27,884 bases of DNA from the NCBI GenBank assembly GCA_900546355.1, contig URCM01000032.1, positions 1 through 27,884 on the forward strand, given 5' to 3'. Position 1 is the stretch's first letter. Every line of letters starts with the position of its first letter. The notes under the pieces were generated by a model. The model saw only the letters and a list, made by a program, of their open reading frames with translations. It made no database searches and had not been told where the DNA came from. This document shows positions 8,111 to 17,229 of this stretch, one piece after another. The stretch comes from an uncultured Bacteroides sp. (lineage in GTDB: Bacteria > Bacteroidota > Bacteroidia > Bacteroidales > Bacteroidaceae). A program made the position numbers and the translations under genes.

Positions 8111-10150
8111 TTATTTTGCGGTTACATCACGTACACAACGGATTTGGTCGCCTAGGGCTTTGCGACTATCGTCAATTAACCCAAATCGATAATCGTTTCT
8201 TAAATAGAATACCCAATTATATCCGCCGCGTGTTTCATTATATTCGCTCGTCCTTAAAATTGCATTAATACCATCCCCATCTAATTTAAATGCACTGTGA
8301 GGATGAATAAATCCTACGGCTGGTATTTCCATAATAGAGCTTGGAGTCTGCCAATCAAATCTTGTATTTAACTCTTCTTGATTATTTTCATCTATTCCTT
8401 CAAAAGACATTGTTTTATCTCCGGAAAAGTATGCAAACTCATAATATTGTTTAGTATCATCTCTTATTCCATCCTTTATTGAGGATTTTAACAATATACG
8501 TATTCGATAGCAGTCATCTCTTCCTTGACGTTTTATCAAATAAAAAGCTCTTTCCCCATTAACCGTACCATAAATCACTTCTTCTTGATATTTTAAGATC
8601 TCTCCCGAATACGGAGCAGGATGATTAAAACCTTTATACCAAGGATTTGTAGAAAAAGTATAATCCGGAAGGAACGTGGCAAAGTCTTCTTTTGTAGGTA
8701 ACCTCCATCCTTTCGGACAAGGATGGTTTTCTAAACTTTGTGTCCAATAATCATTTATAAATTGATCCTCATTTGTTCCCGTTTCACCATACATCCACAC
8801 TCCACTTCCATTGTCATAAATAAATTCATAAATTCCTTCATCACCAGGATTTACAGCAATATTTTGCCGAGTTCTAACAGCTATTGTTGAACCATCATCT
8901 AACGTTTTCGTAGAACCTGCTTGCAATCCCCCATACACTTTTTCCCCATATTGATTATAAGTATAGAGAAATTCATATTTAGATGAACCTTTAATTGCAA
9001 GATCATATTTCTCCTTATCTAATATATACGGTATATTCCTCGCATACTGGTAATAATACCCCCGGCACGCCTCCCAGTCGTTCTCACAATCGGCACTCGT
9101 TGCCCCCAAGTTGCGGTCCATCCACATCAGGTTGGCAAAGGTAACGGGTTGTCCCAAGTAGTTGTTCTTCCTGTCCTCGTCAATCCAGTCATACACTTGC
9201 GGGGCAATGGCGATGGTACGCACTTCGTCTTTCAGTACGGTAATGAGCAAAGTATATTCATGGTTCATTTCAAATTGGAAGTTACCGGTTTCCGCCCCTT
9301 GCTCGTTTATCTTCTTAAGTGGATATTCCACTGTCTTTTCCCCTCCGTTATCCCCTATCCCGGTCAGCGTAACCGAGATAGTCACCAATTCGTCCTCTGC
9401 ATTGGGAAAGACAAGCAGCTCGCCGGGCACCTTTTGGGAAGTTGTCGTTACCTCCATGCCCGTAGCGTTGGCATAAGAGGTCCTATCGGGTAAAGGTTCT
9501 TCGTCCTCAGCATACGTCCACTTGCCATTTACGATGTCCAACGAACCTGTCCCGTGCGTACCTTTTACTTGTATTTTTGTCAATGTAGCGTTCTCCAACT
9601 TCTTCTCCGCTTCCGCATCCTCCGTTTCATCTTGCTTCACAATCCTAAATTTCAGTTTGCTCATGGCATGTTTGAAATCCATTTCCAGCCGATAGCCATT
9701 ACTTACCGTTTGGTCTATCAAGTTATTGGAAAACATCAAGTCTGGCAACGTACCATCATCCTTTACTGTTTCTGTGATGGTCGTTCCACCGTCAGATGGA
9801 AACGCTGGAACTTTAGTTGTGCTACCATACGTTGCACCGTAGAAAGAAATGGGCGAACTGCCGTATGAAATCACAGTTCCATAATCGATGGTATGATTGT
9901 CACGTTCGGTTCCCACTCCATTTAAAACTTCAACGTTTTCTTGATTCACGGCATACAACAGGTATTTTGTCCCTGACTCAAACGGGGCCACTTCATCACC
10001 TGCACGGGTGATGATATGGCTTTTTTGCGCGACAAGCACGGCTTGTTGTCCGGCAGACGGGAAGCCCGAAGCTACATCTTCGTGATTGCATGCCAACATG
10101 ACCGACAAAGCCAGCACTCCTATTCCATATCCCAATACATTCCGTTTCAT
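8111..10150 (-). CDS. Fimbrillin-FISUMP fusion lipoprotein, possible pilus tip adhesin
   Basis: The 679-residue protein begins MKRNVLGYGIGVLALSVMLA then CNHED (lipid Cys 21). The start at 10150 is fixed by an ATGA overlap with the previous gene's stop. Residues about 30-330 resemble Bacteroides fimbrillin-family (Mfa-like) proteins: ITRAG, FYGATY, LPDLMFSNN, FKHAMSKLKFRI, ending YDWIDEDR. From about 335 there is a FISUMP-type domain (Fib_succ_major): FANLMWMDRNLGA, then YYYQYARN, PCPKGWRLPTKEDF near 478, and a terminal RFGLIDDSRKALGDQIRCVRD. FISUMP domains have a C-type-lectin-like look and commonly sit on surface lipoproteins. Base composition drops sharply to AT-rich at about 9040, inside the FISUMP part, suggesting this segment was exchanged. 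A tip or adhesive role is inference. Confidence 0.82.
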   Translation of the reverse strand: MKRNVLGYGIGVLALSVMLACNHEDVASGFPSAGQQAVLVAQKSHIITRAGDEVAPFESGTKYLLYAVNQENVEVLNGVGTERDNHTIDYGTVISYGSSPISFYGATYGSTTKVPAFPSDGGTTITETVKDDGTLPDLMFSNNLIDQTVSNGYRLEMDFKHAMSKLKFRIVKQDETEDAEAEKKLENATLTKIQVKGTHGTGSLDIVNGKWTYAEDEEPLPDRTSYANATGMEVTTTSQKVPGELLVFPNAEDELVTISVTLTGIGDNGGEKTVEYPLKKINEQGAETGNFQFEMNHEYTLLITVLKDEVRTIAIAPQVYDWIDEDRKNNYLGQPVTFANLMWMDRNLGATSADCENDWEACRGYYYQYARNIPYILDKEKYDLAIKGSSKYEFLYTYNQYGEKVYGGLQAGSTKTLDDGSTIAVRTRQNIAVNPGDEGIYEFIYDNGSGVWMYGETGTNEDQFINDYWTQSLENHPCPKGWRLPTKEDFATFLPDYTFSTNPWYKGFNHPAPYSGEILKYQEEVIYGTVNGERAFYLIKRQGRDDCYRIRILLKSSIKDGIRDDTKQYYEFAYFSGDKTMSFEGIDENNQEELNTRFDWQTPSSIMEIPAVGFIHPHSAFKLDGDGINAILRTSEYNETRGGYNWVFYLRNDYRFGLIDDSRKALGDQIRCVRDVTAK

Positions 10151-11217
10151 ACTCCACTTCCTCCTTGATTTTGATTCCCTAAAGGATAGATTGGGACTAT
10201 CAAATAGCCGCCATTTTCCCACGGGCACTTGTTACCTACCAATTCAATGCCTTCTTCGCCAAACAGGATGGTAAAGGTATAGGCTTCGTTGGCATAAAGC
10301 GTATCTTCTTTCTTACCGGCATCCCAAGCCGAATCTTCACTTCTTTCGATCTCAAAGCTGAGCGTATGAGAAAAAGTTACCGTTTCACTCTGCGTGAATG
10401 AAACATCCTCAGACCTATCGACCGTAATGGTAACGGATAAGCTATTTTGCCCTGGCACAATGTATGCCTCACCTATATCGGTTGCTTCCACATCGTTTAT
10501 CTGGAAACCGCCTTGTTGCTTGATGGTATATGAATTGTTTTCACCAGCCACAGGTACATAGAGGTTTTTATTTCTATCCCATTCCACCCGTTCCGCTATT
10601 GAAGCGTTGTCCAATGTAATATTTACATTCTGTATAAACTTCCCCATGTTTTCTGCCAATTTGCCTTTGAAGATGACTTTCGACTGCGCATGCATAAATT
10701 GCAAAGTCTCTCCGTCCTCTCTATCAAAAGGCAGGGCAGCAGATGCCACTACCGGTGTGATGGAAGTCAGTACATCGGTCTTACATAAACCATCTTGTGG
10801 TATAGTCAAGCGTTCGTAATTGTCCGTATTGTCCGTTCTCTCTTCCGGAGTCAGCGTAGCAGGCGCATATCCTGTAGCCATCACACGCCGGTTGCCATCG
10901 GGATACAGTTCATCGGTATTATAAGGTTCATTGGGACGCTTGTAGGTATCAATGTGTTTTTCAGGACGTTTCACATAAAGCGGAGTTGGATCCTTTGCAT
11001 TTCCCAGCACATCGCCAAAGTCCCAAAAGAGAAAGACCGGATTATCGGCTGTACTTCCGGCATCGGTTTCTCCTCCGTTTGCACGTGCCACATCTGTATA
11101 GATACGCATTTCCGCACTGCCGGATATTTCATTGCCAGGCACATCGTTTTGCGAACATGCCGCAAAGAGCCACATGCCAAACACCCCTGTTCCTATGTAA
11201 AAACTGTTCTTTCTCAT
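10147..11217 (-). CDS. Fimbrillin family lipoprotein, accessory pilus subunit
   Basis: This is a 356-residue lipoprotein (signal MRKNSFYIGTGVFGMWLFAA, Cys 21). The mature protein has the fimbrillin-family pattern: EMRIYTDVARANGG, a long loop-rich N-terminal section, ALPFDREDGETLQFMHAQSK then VIFKGKL, and C-terminal strands around DTLYANEAYTFTILFGEEGI. The 'F.H..skv.fk' segment is the same as in the first half of the next gene, so the two are probably paralogues. Both ends are translationally coupled: its ATG overlaps the stop of the 571-residue protein (ATGA at 11214-11217) and its own stop overlaps the next ATG (10147-10150). Exact position in the pilus is unknown. Confidence 0.75.
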   Translation of the reverse strand: MRKNSFYIGTGVFGMWLFAACSQNDVPGNEISGSAEMRIYTDVARANGGETDAGSTADNPVFLFWDFGDVLGNAKDPTPLYVKRPEKHIDTYKRPNEPYNTDELYPDGNRRVMATGYAPATLTPEERTDNTDNYERLTIPQDGLCKTDVLTSITPVVASAALPFDREDGETLQFMHAQSKVIFKGKLAENMGKFIQNVNITLDNASIAERVEWDRNKNLYVPVAGENNSYTIKQQGGFQINDVEATDIGEAYIVPGQNSLSVTITVDRSEDVSFTQSETVTFSHTLSFEIERSEDSAWDAGKKEDTLYANEAYTFTILFGEEGIELVGNKCPWENGGYLIVPIYPLGNQNQGGSGV

Positions 11218-12929
11218 GGTTGTGCCGTTTCTGATTGTTGTGGTACTTTTATCTCTACCTCCGAACCGCCTTTGTCTACCCAGTCCACCAGTTCAGAGTG
11301 AATGCGCATGGTTTCATTACCCGGAAAAGGCGAGCCAGGAGCGATGATTTTGTCTACCTTTAATATATAATAATGGTTTCGCTTGATACCCCAACGGGTT
11401 TGGTCTTTTATTGCTCCATTTTGGGCATTCTCATCTATATAAGTGTAATAATAGCCCCAGCCGCCATCGTAACGGCTGAATTCGGTTTCGGGAGCTTCCT
11501 GTAATTTCGTTTTCATGCCTTCCAGCGAATAATAGTTGCCTTCGCTGTCCCGCCAAAACGTACCTGCCGGGTAAGTGACTGGTTCTAACGGATTATCTAC
11601 ATCCTCCACTTTATCCAATATCCCTTGTGCTTCGGCTTCCGTTTGGGTTGTTATCGGTTCTTTGCCTCCGTCCCATATCACTTTGGGTGTATATTTCGCT
11701 CCCACCATTACCCGGGTGGTTACATAGCGGATGGCAGATTGGAAATCAGCTTCATTGGCGAATCTCATGTCGTTATAAACCGTGTTCTCGGTGCAATACA
11801 GTCCTTCGGTATAGTGTGCAGGGTTTGTTGCGTTTGTTTCCCCTATTCTCTTATCTTCGTACAAGGTGGCTGTTCTGACCATACACGGTTCCCCTCCCTG
11901 ATAGGTCGGTATACTTGTATTGAGCATTTCCACCATGGCTTGTGTGTCATAGTAGAGAAATTCTTTCTGGTAGGCGTCCAAATCTATGATGCCATAGGTA
12001 GTTTCATCACCACTTACCTTTTTTTCCAACCACTCACTCATTTCGTAATTAGGGTCTATCAGATAGTCATCATCTTTTGTATCCTCCCGATAATCCAAAT
12101 AAGTTTTCCGATTGAGTACATTCAGCATGTAGTTTACATCGGCCAATCTTATCCAGCCGGTATTAGTATTATTGGTTGTGTTGTCGGCATTGTCTTTAGC
12201 ATCTATCACTGCTACGTGATTGTTACTTTCCTTAGAAGGCATACAGGTCAATAATACTTTTGCTACGGTACATACCAAGTTAGCAGAAGTGTCAATCGTT
12301 ATTTTTTCATCTGTATCCTCATTTCCGTCACCCGTTGGAATGACAATATCTCTGTCGCCACTATTTGTTGATTTTACAATGCCTGCCATCAAGATGTTGC
12401 TTCCTTCTCCGTCTCCGTTTTCGTTATGGTTTATTTCCATCAACTTACCCACGATATTATGTCCGCTTTGTCCTTCACCGGCATCGAAAATCCGGTCTTT
12501 AGCCCAAAAGGCATTTATATGTTTTTGTTCCGCATTGGCAAGTATATAAAAATGTTTGGTGCCGGTTATGCCTGATAAAGTAAATTGTACATCGTATATT
12601 CCGTTTGTAGGTTCACTCGGCTCAATAGTCTGCCAAGTTTCGAACAATTCTTCCCCATTATACACTCCCATCATGATAAGGGTAAGCGTATGTATCTGAC
12701 ACTCTTCTTCAGTAAATCCCAGTTCATATCCCGTATCGAATGGAGCAGGGGGTGTGGGCGATTGAAGGCCAGGTTGCTGCACGGTCAGGCTAATGACGAG
12801 ATTTCTGCTCGTCCCTTCTGTCTGCGATGAAGGGATGGAATACAACTCGTCACGGCAACTGCATAACATCACAATTACCCCCATCAGCAGTAAACCGAAA
12901 CCTTTTATGTCAGCACCTAATTTCTTCAT
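11214..12929 (-). CDS. Mfa1-like accessory fimbrillin lipoprotein
   Basis: The 571-residue protein has a lipoprotein signal (GLLLMGVIVMLCSC, Cys 25). The N-terminal domain carries the strand pattern of fimbrillins (NLVISLTVQQPG, ECQIHTLTLIMMGVYNGEE, KHFYILANAE). The C-terminal half contains the Mfa1-type block GLYCTENTVYNDMRFANEAD, then TTRVMVGAKYTPKVIW, and closes with RWGIKRNHYYILKVDKI plus a final ELVDWVDKGGSEVEIKV strand, the part used for subunit joining in this pilus type. It is therefore a stalk-like or accessory subunit parallel to the major fimbrillin two genes upstream. It starts 16 nt after the Mfa2-like anchor and overlaps the following gene by 4 nt. A long Asp/Asn/Thr-rich stretch near residues 240-260 looks like a surface loop. 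Confidence 0.78.
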   Translation of the reverse strand: MKKLGADIKGFGLLLMGVIVMLCSCRDELYSIPSSQTEGTSRNLVISLTVQQPGLQSPTPPAPFDTGYELGFTEEECQIHTLTLIMMGVYNGEELFETWQTIEPSEPTNGIYDVQFTLSGITGTKHFYILANAEQKHINAFWAKDRIFDAGEGQSGHNIVGKLMEINHNENGDGEGSNILMAGIVKSTNSGDRDIVIPTGDGNEDTDEKITIDTSANLVCTVAKVLLTCMPSKESNNHVAVIDAKDNADNTTNNTNTGWIRLADVNYMLNVLNRKTYLDYREDTKDDDYLIDPNYEMSEWLEKKVSGDETTYGIIDLDAYQKEFLYYDTQAMVEMLNTSIPTYQGGEPCMVRTATLYEDKRIGETNATNPAHYTEGLYCTENTVYNDMRFANEADFQSAIRYVTTRVMVGAKYTPKVIWDGGKEPITTQTEAEAQGILDKVEDVDNPLEPVTYPAGTFWRDSEGNYYSLEGMKTKLQEAPETEFSRYDGGWGYYYTYIDENAQNGAIKDQTRWGIKRNHYYILKVDKIIAPGSPFPGNETMRIHSELVDWVDKGGSEVEIKVPQQSETAQP

Positions 12930-12945
12930 TTTTCATTCTTAATTT

Positions 12946-13968
12946 TCAAAGTTCTGTTTCGTTCAGCACCACGCGCCAGGAGTTGATGATGATGCTGGAG
13001 CTTATCCAGTGGTTGTTCTCATCGAGGAAGAACGTCAGGTTGTACTCGTCCTGGCGGTCGAGGTATTCCTGGTCGGACATGTCGCGGTTGTAGTAGCCTT
13101 TTATCAGCAGGGCGTAGTCTATCAGGGGGATGGACAGCACGGTTTCGCCTTTGTCGTTGTGCACCGTAAGGATGGTGCGTGTGTCTTTATCCTTCACCAG
13201 TCTTCCTACGGTCAGTTCCGCCAGTGCGGTGGATATGGCGGTGGTGGCACGGCTGCCGTCAGAGTTCATGTCGGCTGTGCCCGAAGCGGTGTAATAAGGT
13301 TGATAGTGTAGCAATTCGTCATCGAGCAGGGAGTTGTCGTGAGCCATCAGGCCGTTTTCATCCGTAATCTGAAAGCTGAACTGATTGACATCTATCGGCT
13401 CGCCTGAAAGATGCTGCAAGACGATGCGTACTGTCTTGGTATCTTTGGTGAGGGGTATGTCGATGTCGTATGTGCCCGGCTCGTCGGGCAGGGTGCAATG
13501 GGGAACGAAAGCATGGAAAACCGGAGCAATTTCTTCTACGGTAGCTTGACGGTTTTCGTCGTATTCCCGGTTGATGGTGCAGGTCAGTTCTTCCAACGTC
13601 GATACGCCGGGAGTAAGGCTTGGCACGTCGTGCGACTGCAGTTCGTTTTCCAGCCCGCACCAGGCGACGAATTGATAGGTTCCGGCAGGCAATTCGAACG
13701 GCAGGGCGTAACCTTCTTGCTGTAAGGCTTCGCCGCTGTCGGTGAATTGCCGTACAAACTTACCGCTTTCATCGAAGGCGTAAAGCGTAACCGACTCCAC
13801 TTCGTGTGCAAAAGCGTCGGAGTAGTGCAGGTGCATGTCGTAGCGGAAGCGTGCGCGGTAGTTTACCGAGCAGTCGCCTTCGTAGTCCATGATGCTGCAC
13901 GATGCGGGCATTAGTCCGGCCAGTACGCCTATTGCCACTCGTTTCAATATTCCGGTAAGGGTTTGCAT
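12946..13968 (-). CDS. FimB/Mfa2-type fimbrial anchor lipoprotein
   Basis: From the Met at 13968 the protein has 340 residues and a proper lipoprotein signal (MQTLTGILKRVAIGVLAGLM then PASCS, Cys 24). An upstream in-frame Met at 14010 would put 14 polar residues in front of the signal, so I reject it. The mature sequence, CSVNYRARFRYDMHLHYSDA with VESVTLYAFDESGKFVRQF and LPAGTYQFVAWCG, is the hallmark of FimB/Mfa2 proteins, which anchor the pilus base in the outer membrane and limit its length. Near the C-terminus, RDMSDQEYLDRQDEYNLTFF and a final SSIIINSWRVVLNETEL strand fit the family. It follows the major fimbrillin after an unusually long 126-nt gap and is 16 nt ahead of the next gene. 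Confidence 0.88.
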   Translation of the reverse strand: MQTLTGILKRVAIGVLAGLMPASCSIMDYEGDCSVNYRARFRYDMHLHYSDAFAHEVESVTLYAFDESGKFVRQFTDSGEALQQEGYALPFELPAGTYQFVAWCGLENELQSHDVPSLTPGVSTLEELTCTINREYDENRQATVEEIAPVFHAFVPHCTLPDEPGTYDIDIPLTKDTKTVRIVLQHLSGEPIDVNQFSFQITDENGLMAHDNSLLDDELLHYQPYYTASGTADMNSDGSRATTAISTALAELTVGRLVKDKDTRTILTVHNDKGETVLSIPLIDYALLIKGYYNRDMSDQEYLDRQDEYNLTFFLDENNHWISSSIIINSWRVVLNETEL

Positions 13969-14094
13969 GGTTTGTTTGGGTTTAAAAGTCCCCACCAACC
14001 TTTTCTCCATAAGCAGGATTGAGGTTGATGGGATTGTTTGCTTGTTGATTTGTTTTGTCGTTTTATATTTAGGTACAAATTCGATGGACAGGTA
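13969..14094 (-). other. 126-nt spacer between major fimbrillin and anchor genes
   Basis: This is the only gap over 25 nt inside the pilus operon. It lies right after the gene for the most abundant subunit, where a processing or attenuation step would lower expression of downstream genes. I see no strong hairpin and no TAnnTTTG promoter on the minus strand, so any such role is speculative. Confidence 0.3.
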
Positions 14095-15747
14095 TTATTC
14101 CAATGTCACATCGCTGGATACAACTCTCCATGATAAGACATTGATACGTGCCGCTATATACACTTCTTCATTTGAAGGATGGGTTGTGTCAATGTCTTTG
14201 TCCGGGTCAAAGATTGGGGTACCATAACCCTTGATGTCGGTAATCGTTACATCATAGATGTGGTTGCGTACAACACCATATTCACCAGTCGAACCTGTTG
14301 TAGTCCCTAAATGTTTAATCGGAGTATAATAATAAACATAACCTTTCGTAGCTATTTGGGCAGGATTCTTGGCCAGTTCTTTATTGATTGTTGCTTCAGC
14401 ATTTGCTAATTCGATGTATTTTTCGTTACTTCCAGTATAATCCGGATTCTCTATGTAAATGGTGACACCATCCAAGGCATTATCGTTTAATTGGGCAATC
14501 GCCTCATAATCTTCACCTCCTGTTTCAGGTGTTGTTGCCTCAAAGTGAATGTTGTCCGGCGTAATGAAACTTTCATACTCGTATTCTGTTCCTCCAGGCA
14601 ATGATGTTCCCCCGGTTCTCGTATAATATACATTATTGTATTTATTTGCAATCAATGTCAGAATGTCTTCTTCCGAGTCATGTTCTTCACCGAAGTATTT
14701 GTAAATGGGCTTAGGGTTACCCTCTTCATTTACCAATTGTGCTACGACAACTACTTCTGTGTGCTCATCTGCCTCCGTGTTTTCTTGGCAATATCTTGGA
14801 ACTGAAATGTTCGTTGCACCCCCGGGTGTAGCTGGCTTTTGGTCATTAATTATTTCGTCTTGTGATTTTTTTTCCAACGTAACCGTGGCGGGGGTTGTTG
14901 CCCAATAAGAACGATGGAAAGGTTCATCATTCCAAGTAAACCCGAGTGTCATATCGTTCCAAGCCGGGTCAATATCTTTTAAAAGGTTGGACTTGTCTGC
15001 TGTCCTTGTGACTGCCCAACCTAAGATTTTAGCATAAACGGCAGGTTCTCCATCTTCTGATACTTTATATTGATTTTCTTTGTCGGCATTGCTAAATGTC
15101 ACTCTTACTTTAGCAAGTACACGTTCCACATAGATATCTACAGGATTTGCTTCTGCATCTTCTTTGTTTTGGGCTACCTTACCGATTATATTTGTCTCAA
15201 CAACTTTAGTTCCTTCACTTGCATAGACAGAATTGGACATAACAAAACTGGTTGTTGAACTGTAATCTGCAATGGCTGTTTGTAAATCTGAAAGAGATTT
15301 GCTTCCCGTTAAAGTCGCAGGAGGGTTCAACACGGCAACTATTGATGTAGGCAATTCAGTCGTTGTTCCTTTAAAAACAAGTACTCCTTTTTTGATTGAT
15401 TCTACATTAGGTTCATCTTTGCCTTGATCTTCTAAAGTAGTAATATCAACGTAATTGGTTTCTGCCACAGCGCCTGGAGCTTCATTAGTTGTGACAGTGT
15501 AAGGATTCCCAGATGCGTTGAATAAATAAAAGCGTGCTTTGGTAATGGTATTTTCATTGCCTTCGCCGTTTTCATATTCTCCTCCTTCCACACGGCTCCC
15601 CGTAGGATTGGCATTTACAATATTTACCGCAACATACGAGAGCTGTCCTTCTTCCTGTCCGCTATTTATTGCGGAATTTTCTTCATTCGAACACGCTGCA
15701 AACAGTGTGCAAGCCAGTGTTCCTACTAAAAATCTACTTAGTTTCAT
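14095..15747 (-). CDS. Mfa1 family major fimbrillin (pilus stalk subunit)
   Basis: The 550-residue pre-protein has a lipoprotein signal (MKLSRFLVGTLACTLFAAC, Cys 19) and an Arg at GSRVEGG near residue 55 where a leader strand could be cut, as in type V pilins. Residues about 70-320 are the N-terminal fimbrillin domain (ITKARFYLFNASGN, VYASEGTKVV, VDIYVERVLAKVRVTFSN). C-terminal VPRYCQENT, NKYNNVYYTRTGG and especially VRNHIYDVTITDIKGYGTPI, DPDKDID and ARINVLSWRVVSSDVTLE match the Mfa1 family closely. Its length is near that of P. gingivalis Mfa1. It starts 19 nt after the DUF3868 gene and is visibly more AT-rich than that gene, suggesting separate exchange of the stalk gene between strains. 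In the known pathway the lipoprotein precursor is exported, cleaved by a surface protease and polymerised by strand exchange. Confidence 0.9.
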   Translation of the reverse strand: MKLSRFLVGTLACTLFAACSNEENSAINSGQEEGQLSYVAVNIVNANPTGSRVEGGEYENGEGNENTITKARFYLFNASGNPYTVTTNEAPGAVAETNYVDITTLEDQGKDEPNVESIKKGVLVFKGTTTELPTSIVAVLNPPATLTGSKSLSDLQTAIADYSSTTSFVMSNSVYASEGTKVVETNIIGKVAQNKEDAEANPVDIYVERVLAKVRVTFSNADKENQYKVSEDGEPAVYAKILGWAVTRTADKSNLLKDIDPAWNDMTLGFTWNDEPFHRSYWATTPATVTLEKKSQDEIINDQKPATPGGATNISVPRYCQENTEADEHTEVVVVAQLVNEEGNPKPIYKYFGEEHDSEEDILTLIANKYNNVYYTRTGGTSLPGGTEYEYESFITPDNIHFEATTPETGGEDYEAIAQLNDNALDGVTIYIENPDYTGSNEKYIELANAEATINKELAKNPAQIATKGYVYYYTPIKHLGTTTGSTGEYGVVRNHIYDVTITDIKGYGTPIFDPDKDIDTTHPSNEEVYIAARINVLSWRVVSSDVTLE

Positions 15748-15766
15748 ACTCGTTTTTTATTATTGG

Positions 15767-17215
15767 TTAATCATCTTCTTCACGTAACAGTTGCAGTTCC
15801 TCCAGTGCCGTGTCGGCTTCGGTGATGCCAGCCGATTGTGCCTGTTTCAGTAAGGTTTCGGCTTCGGGATAGTTCTTTTCCAGCAGGGCACAGATTCCCC
15901 GTGCATAGACAGCCTGCGGCATATCGCCTGCTTTGGCCAGGTAGCGGCGTGCGGCAGGCAGGTCTTTACGGCTCAAAGCCGTGTTTGCGGCGTTGAGGTT
16001 CGCCACGGGGTTGTCGGGATAGAGCCGCACGGCTATGTCGAACACCTCATCGAAGTCCCTGCTTCCGGCCTGGCTTGCCTGTGCAACCAGGAAAAGTTCC
16101 TGCAGGCTGAGCTTCTGGGGCTGGGTACGCATGACGCGGCGTATCTCCTCGACATCGGTAAACGAGCGGACGGTATACTCGATGCGGTAATCGCTATGTC
16201 GCAGGGCCGGGTAGCAGTGCTGCAGGAGGTGGCGGTAATCTGACGGGTATGCCGTCTTTATCTGCCGTTCCTTGCGGTCGGGGTCTCCTCCGGCATCGAT
16301 GATGTCCAGTATTTCCCGCTTGTGCTCCAGCGTGGATTCCGCTACATAGCGGCGCAGCCCTTCCCAGTCTTCCGGTTCGGAAGAGGTGCGGATAAAGTCG
16401 TTTTCGAAGTCGTAGAGGCGCGACACGTATTGTTTCAACGCTTCGGTACGTCCTTCAGCCAGCCGGGTGTTCAGACCATACGAGCCTTCGGGCGATGCGT
16501 AGCCCTTGATGGCGACGGAGGTAATGGTGATATCGGCGTCGGCCTGCACCGAGTCGATGGTTGCCGTTATCTTGTCCAGCTCGCGGCGGTTGTTGCGGTA
16601 GTCGGGACGGATTTCCGTGCGGCTTACCGGGAAGTCGATGAACGCCGTCCCCGAAAGGAATCGGGTCTTGACGCGTTCCACTTCGGGCTGCACGTATGCC
16701 AGTCGCGGGACAAACTCCGGCCGTCTGGCGAACCTTCCGATGGTCTGTTGCCGTTCGGCCAGCACGGCGTCGCAGCACCCGTAATCCTGCCGGAAAAGCG
16801 TGAGGCTGGCTCCGTCCATCCATTTTTCGTAAGGAATAACCGCCTCATAAGCCAGTGTGTCGGGCTTTTCGGAGTTGCGGAACGAAAGCTCGTCGGGACC
16901 GCTCAACATATTTTCCGCGTCTGTCCGGGCGTAATGGTAATAGCGGCGCCTGCTGTATATGCCTACTGCTTTCAGTGCCTTGTTGGTATCGCCGTTCACC
17001 AGCAGGGGCGTGACAAGCACGGCACGGTCGCCTTCCGCCGTCACCGTGCGCAGGTCGAGCAGCATGGATACGGTGAGATACCTGCCGTCGCGTTTCAACG
17101 ATACGCGCCCAGTCTTCAGGCTGTCTGCCAGCATGTCGGCCTGTGCCCCCGACAACGGAGCCAAGGAACACGCTGCAAAGGCAAGCATCATATAGCGTTT
17201 AAAGAAAGTGTTCAT
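15767..17215 (-). CDS. DUF3868 / OmpA-like TPR protein of pilus locus
   Basis: The protein has 482 residues from the Met at 17215 (MNTFFKRYMMLAFAACSLAP), which gives a signal sequence; a Met further upstream would overlap the DUF3575 gene and add a charged non-signal leader. Residues about 25-160 form the DUF3868-type N-terminal region. Residues about 185-270 include AFIDFPVSRTEIRPDYRNNR and IKGYASPEGSYGLNTRLAEG, an OmpA-like peptidoglycan-binding signature. The C-terminus (about 385-480) has TPR-like helix pairs (PVANLNAANTALSRKDLPAA, YARGICALLEKNYPEAETLL). It sits 14 nt after the DUF3575 gene and 19 nt before the major fimbrillin. DUF3575-DUF3868 pairs recur at the head of Bacteroides fimbrial operons; their probable job is a periplasmic or outer-membrane platform, which is inference. 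Confidence 0.85.
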   Translation of the reverse strand: MNTFFKRYMMLAFAACSLAPLSGAQADMLADSLKTGRVSLKRDGRYLTVSMLLDLRTVTAEGDRAVLVTPLLVNGDTNKALKAVGIYSRRRYYHYARTDAENMLSGPDELSFRNSEKPDTLAYEAVIPYEKWMDGASLTLFRQDYGCCDAVLAERQQTIGRFARRPEFVPRLAYVQPEVERVKTRFLSGTAFIDFPVSRTEIRPDYRNNRRELDKITATIDSVQADADITITSVAIKGYASPEGSYGLNTRLAEGRTEALKQYVSRLYDFENDFIRTSSEPEDWEGLRRYVAESTLEHKREILDIIDAGGDPDRKERQIKTAYPSDYRHLLQHCYPALRHSDYRIEYTVRSFTDVEEIRRVMRTQPQKLSLQELFLVAQASQAGSRDFDEVFDIAVRLYPDNPVANLNAANTALSRKDLPAARRYLAKAGDMPQAVYARGICALLEKNYPEAETLLKQAQSAGITEADTALEELQLLREEDD

Positions 17216-17229
17216 AGCGGTTATGGATA

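Noticed and set aside
13969..14010. Upstream start of the Mfa2-like anchor at 14010
   Set aside because: It adds a polar, basic 14-residue leader before a complete lipoprotein signal that begins at 13968.
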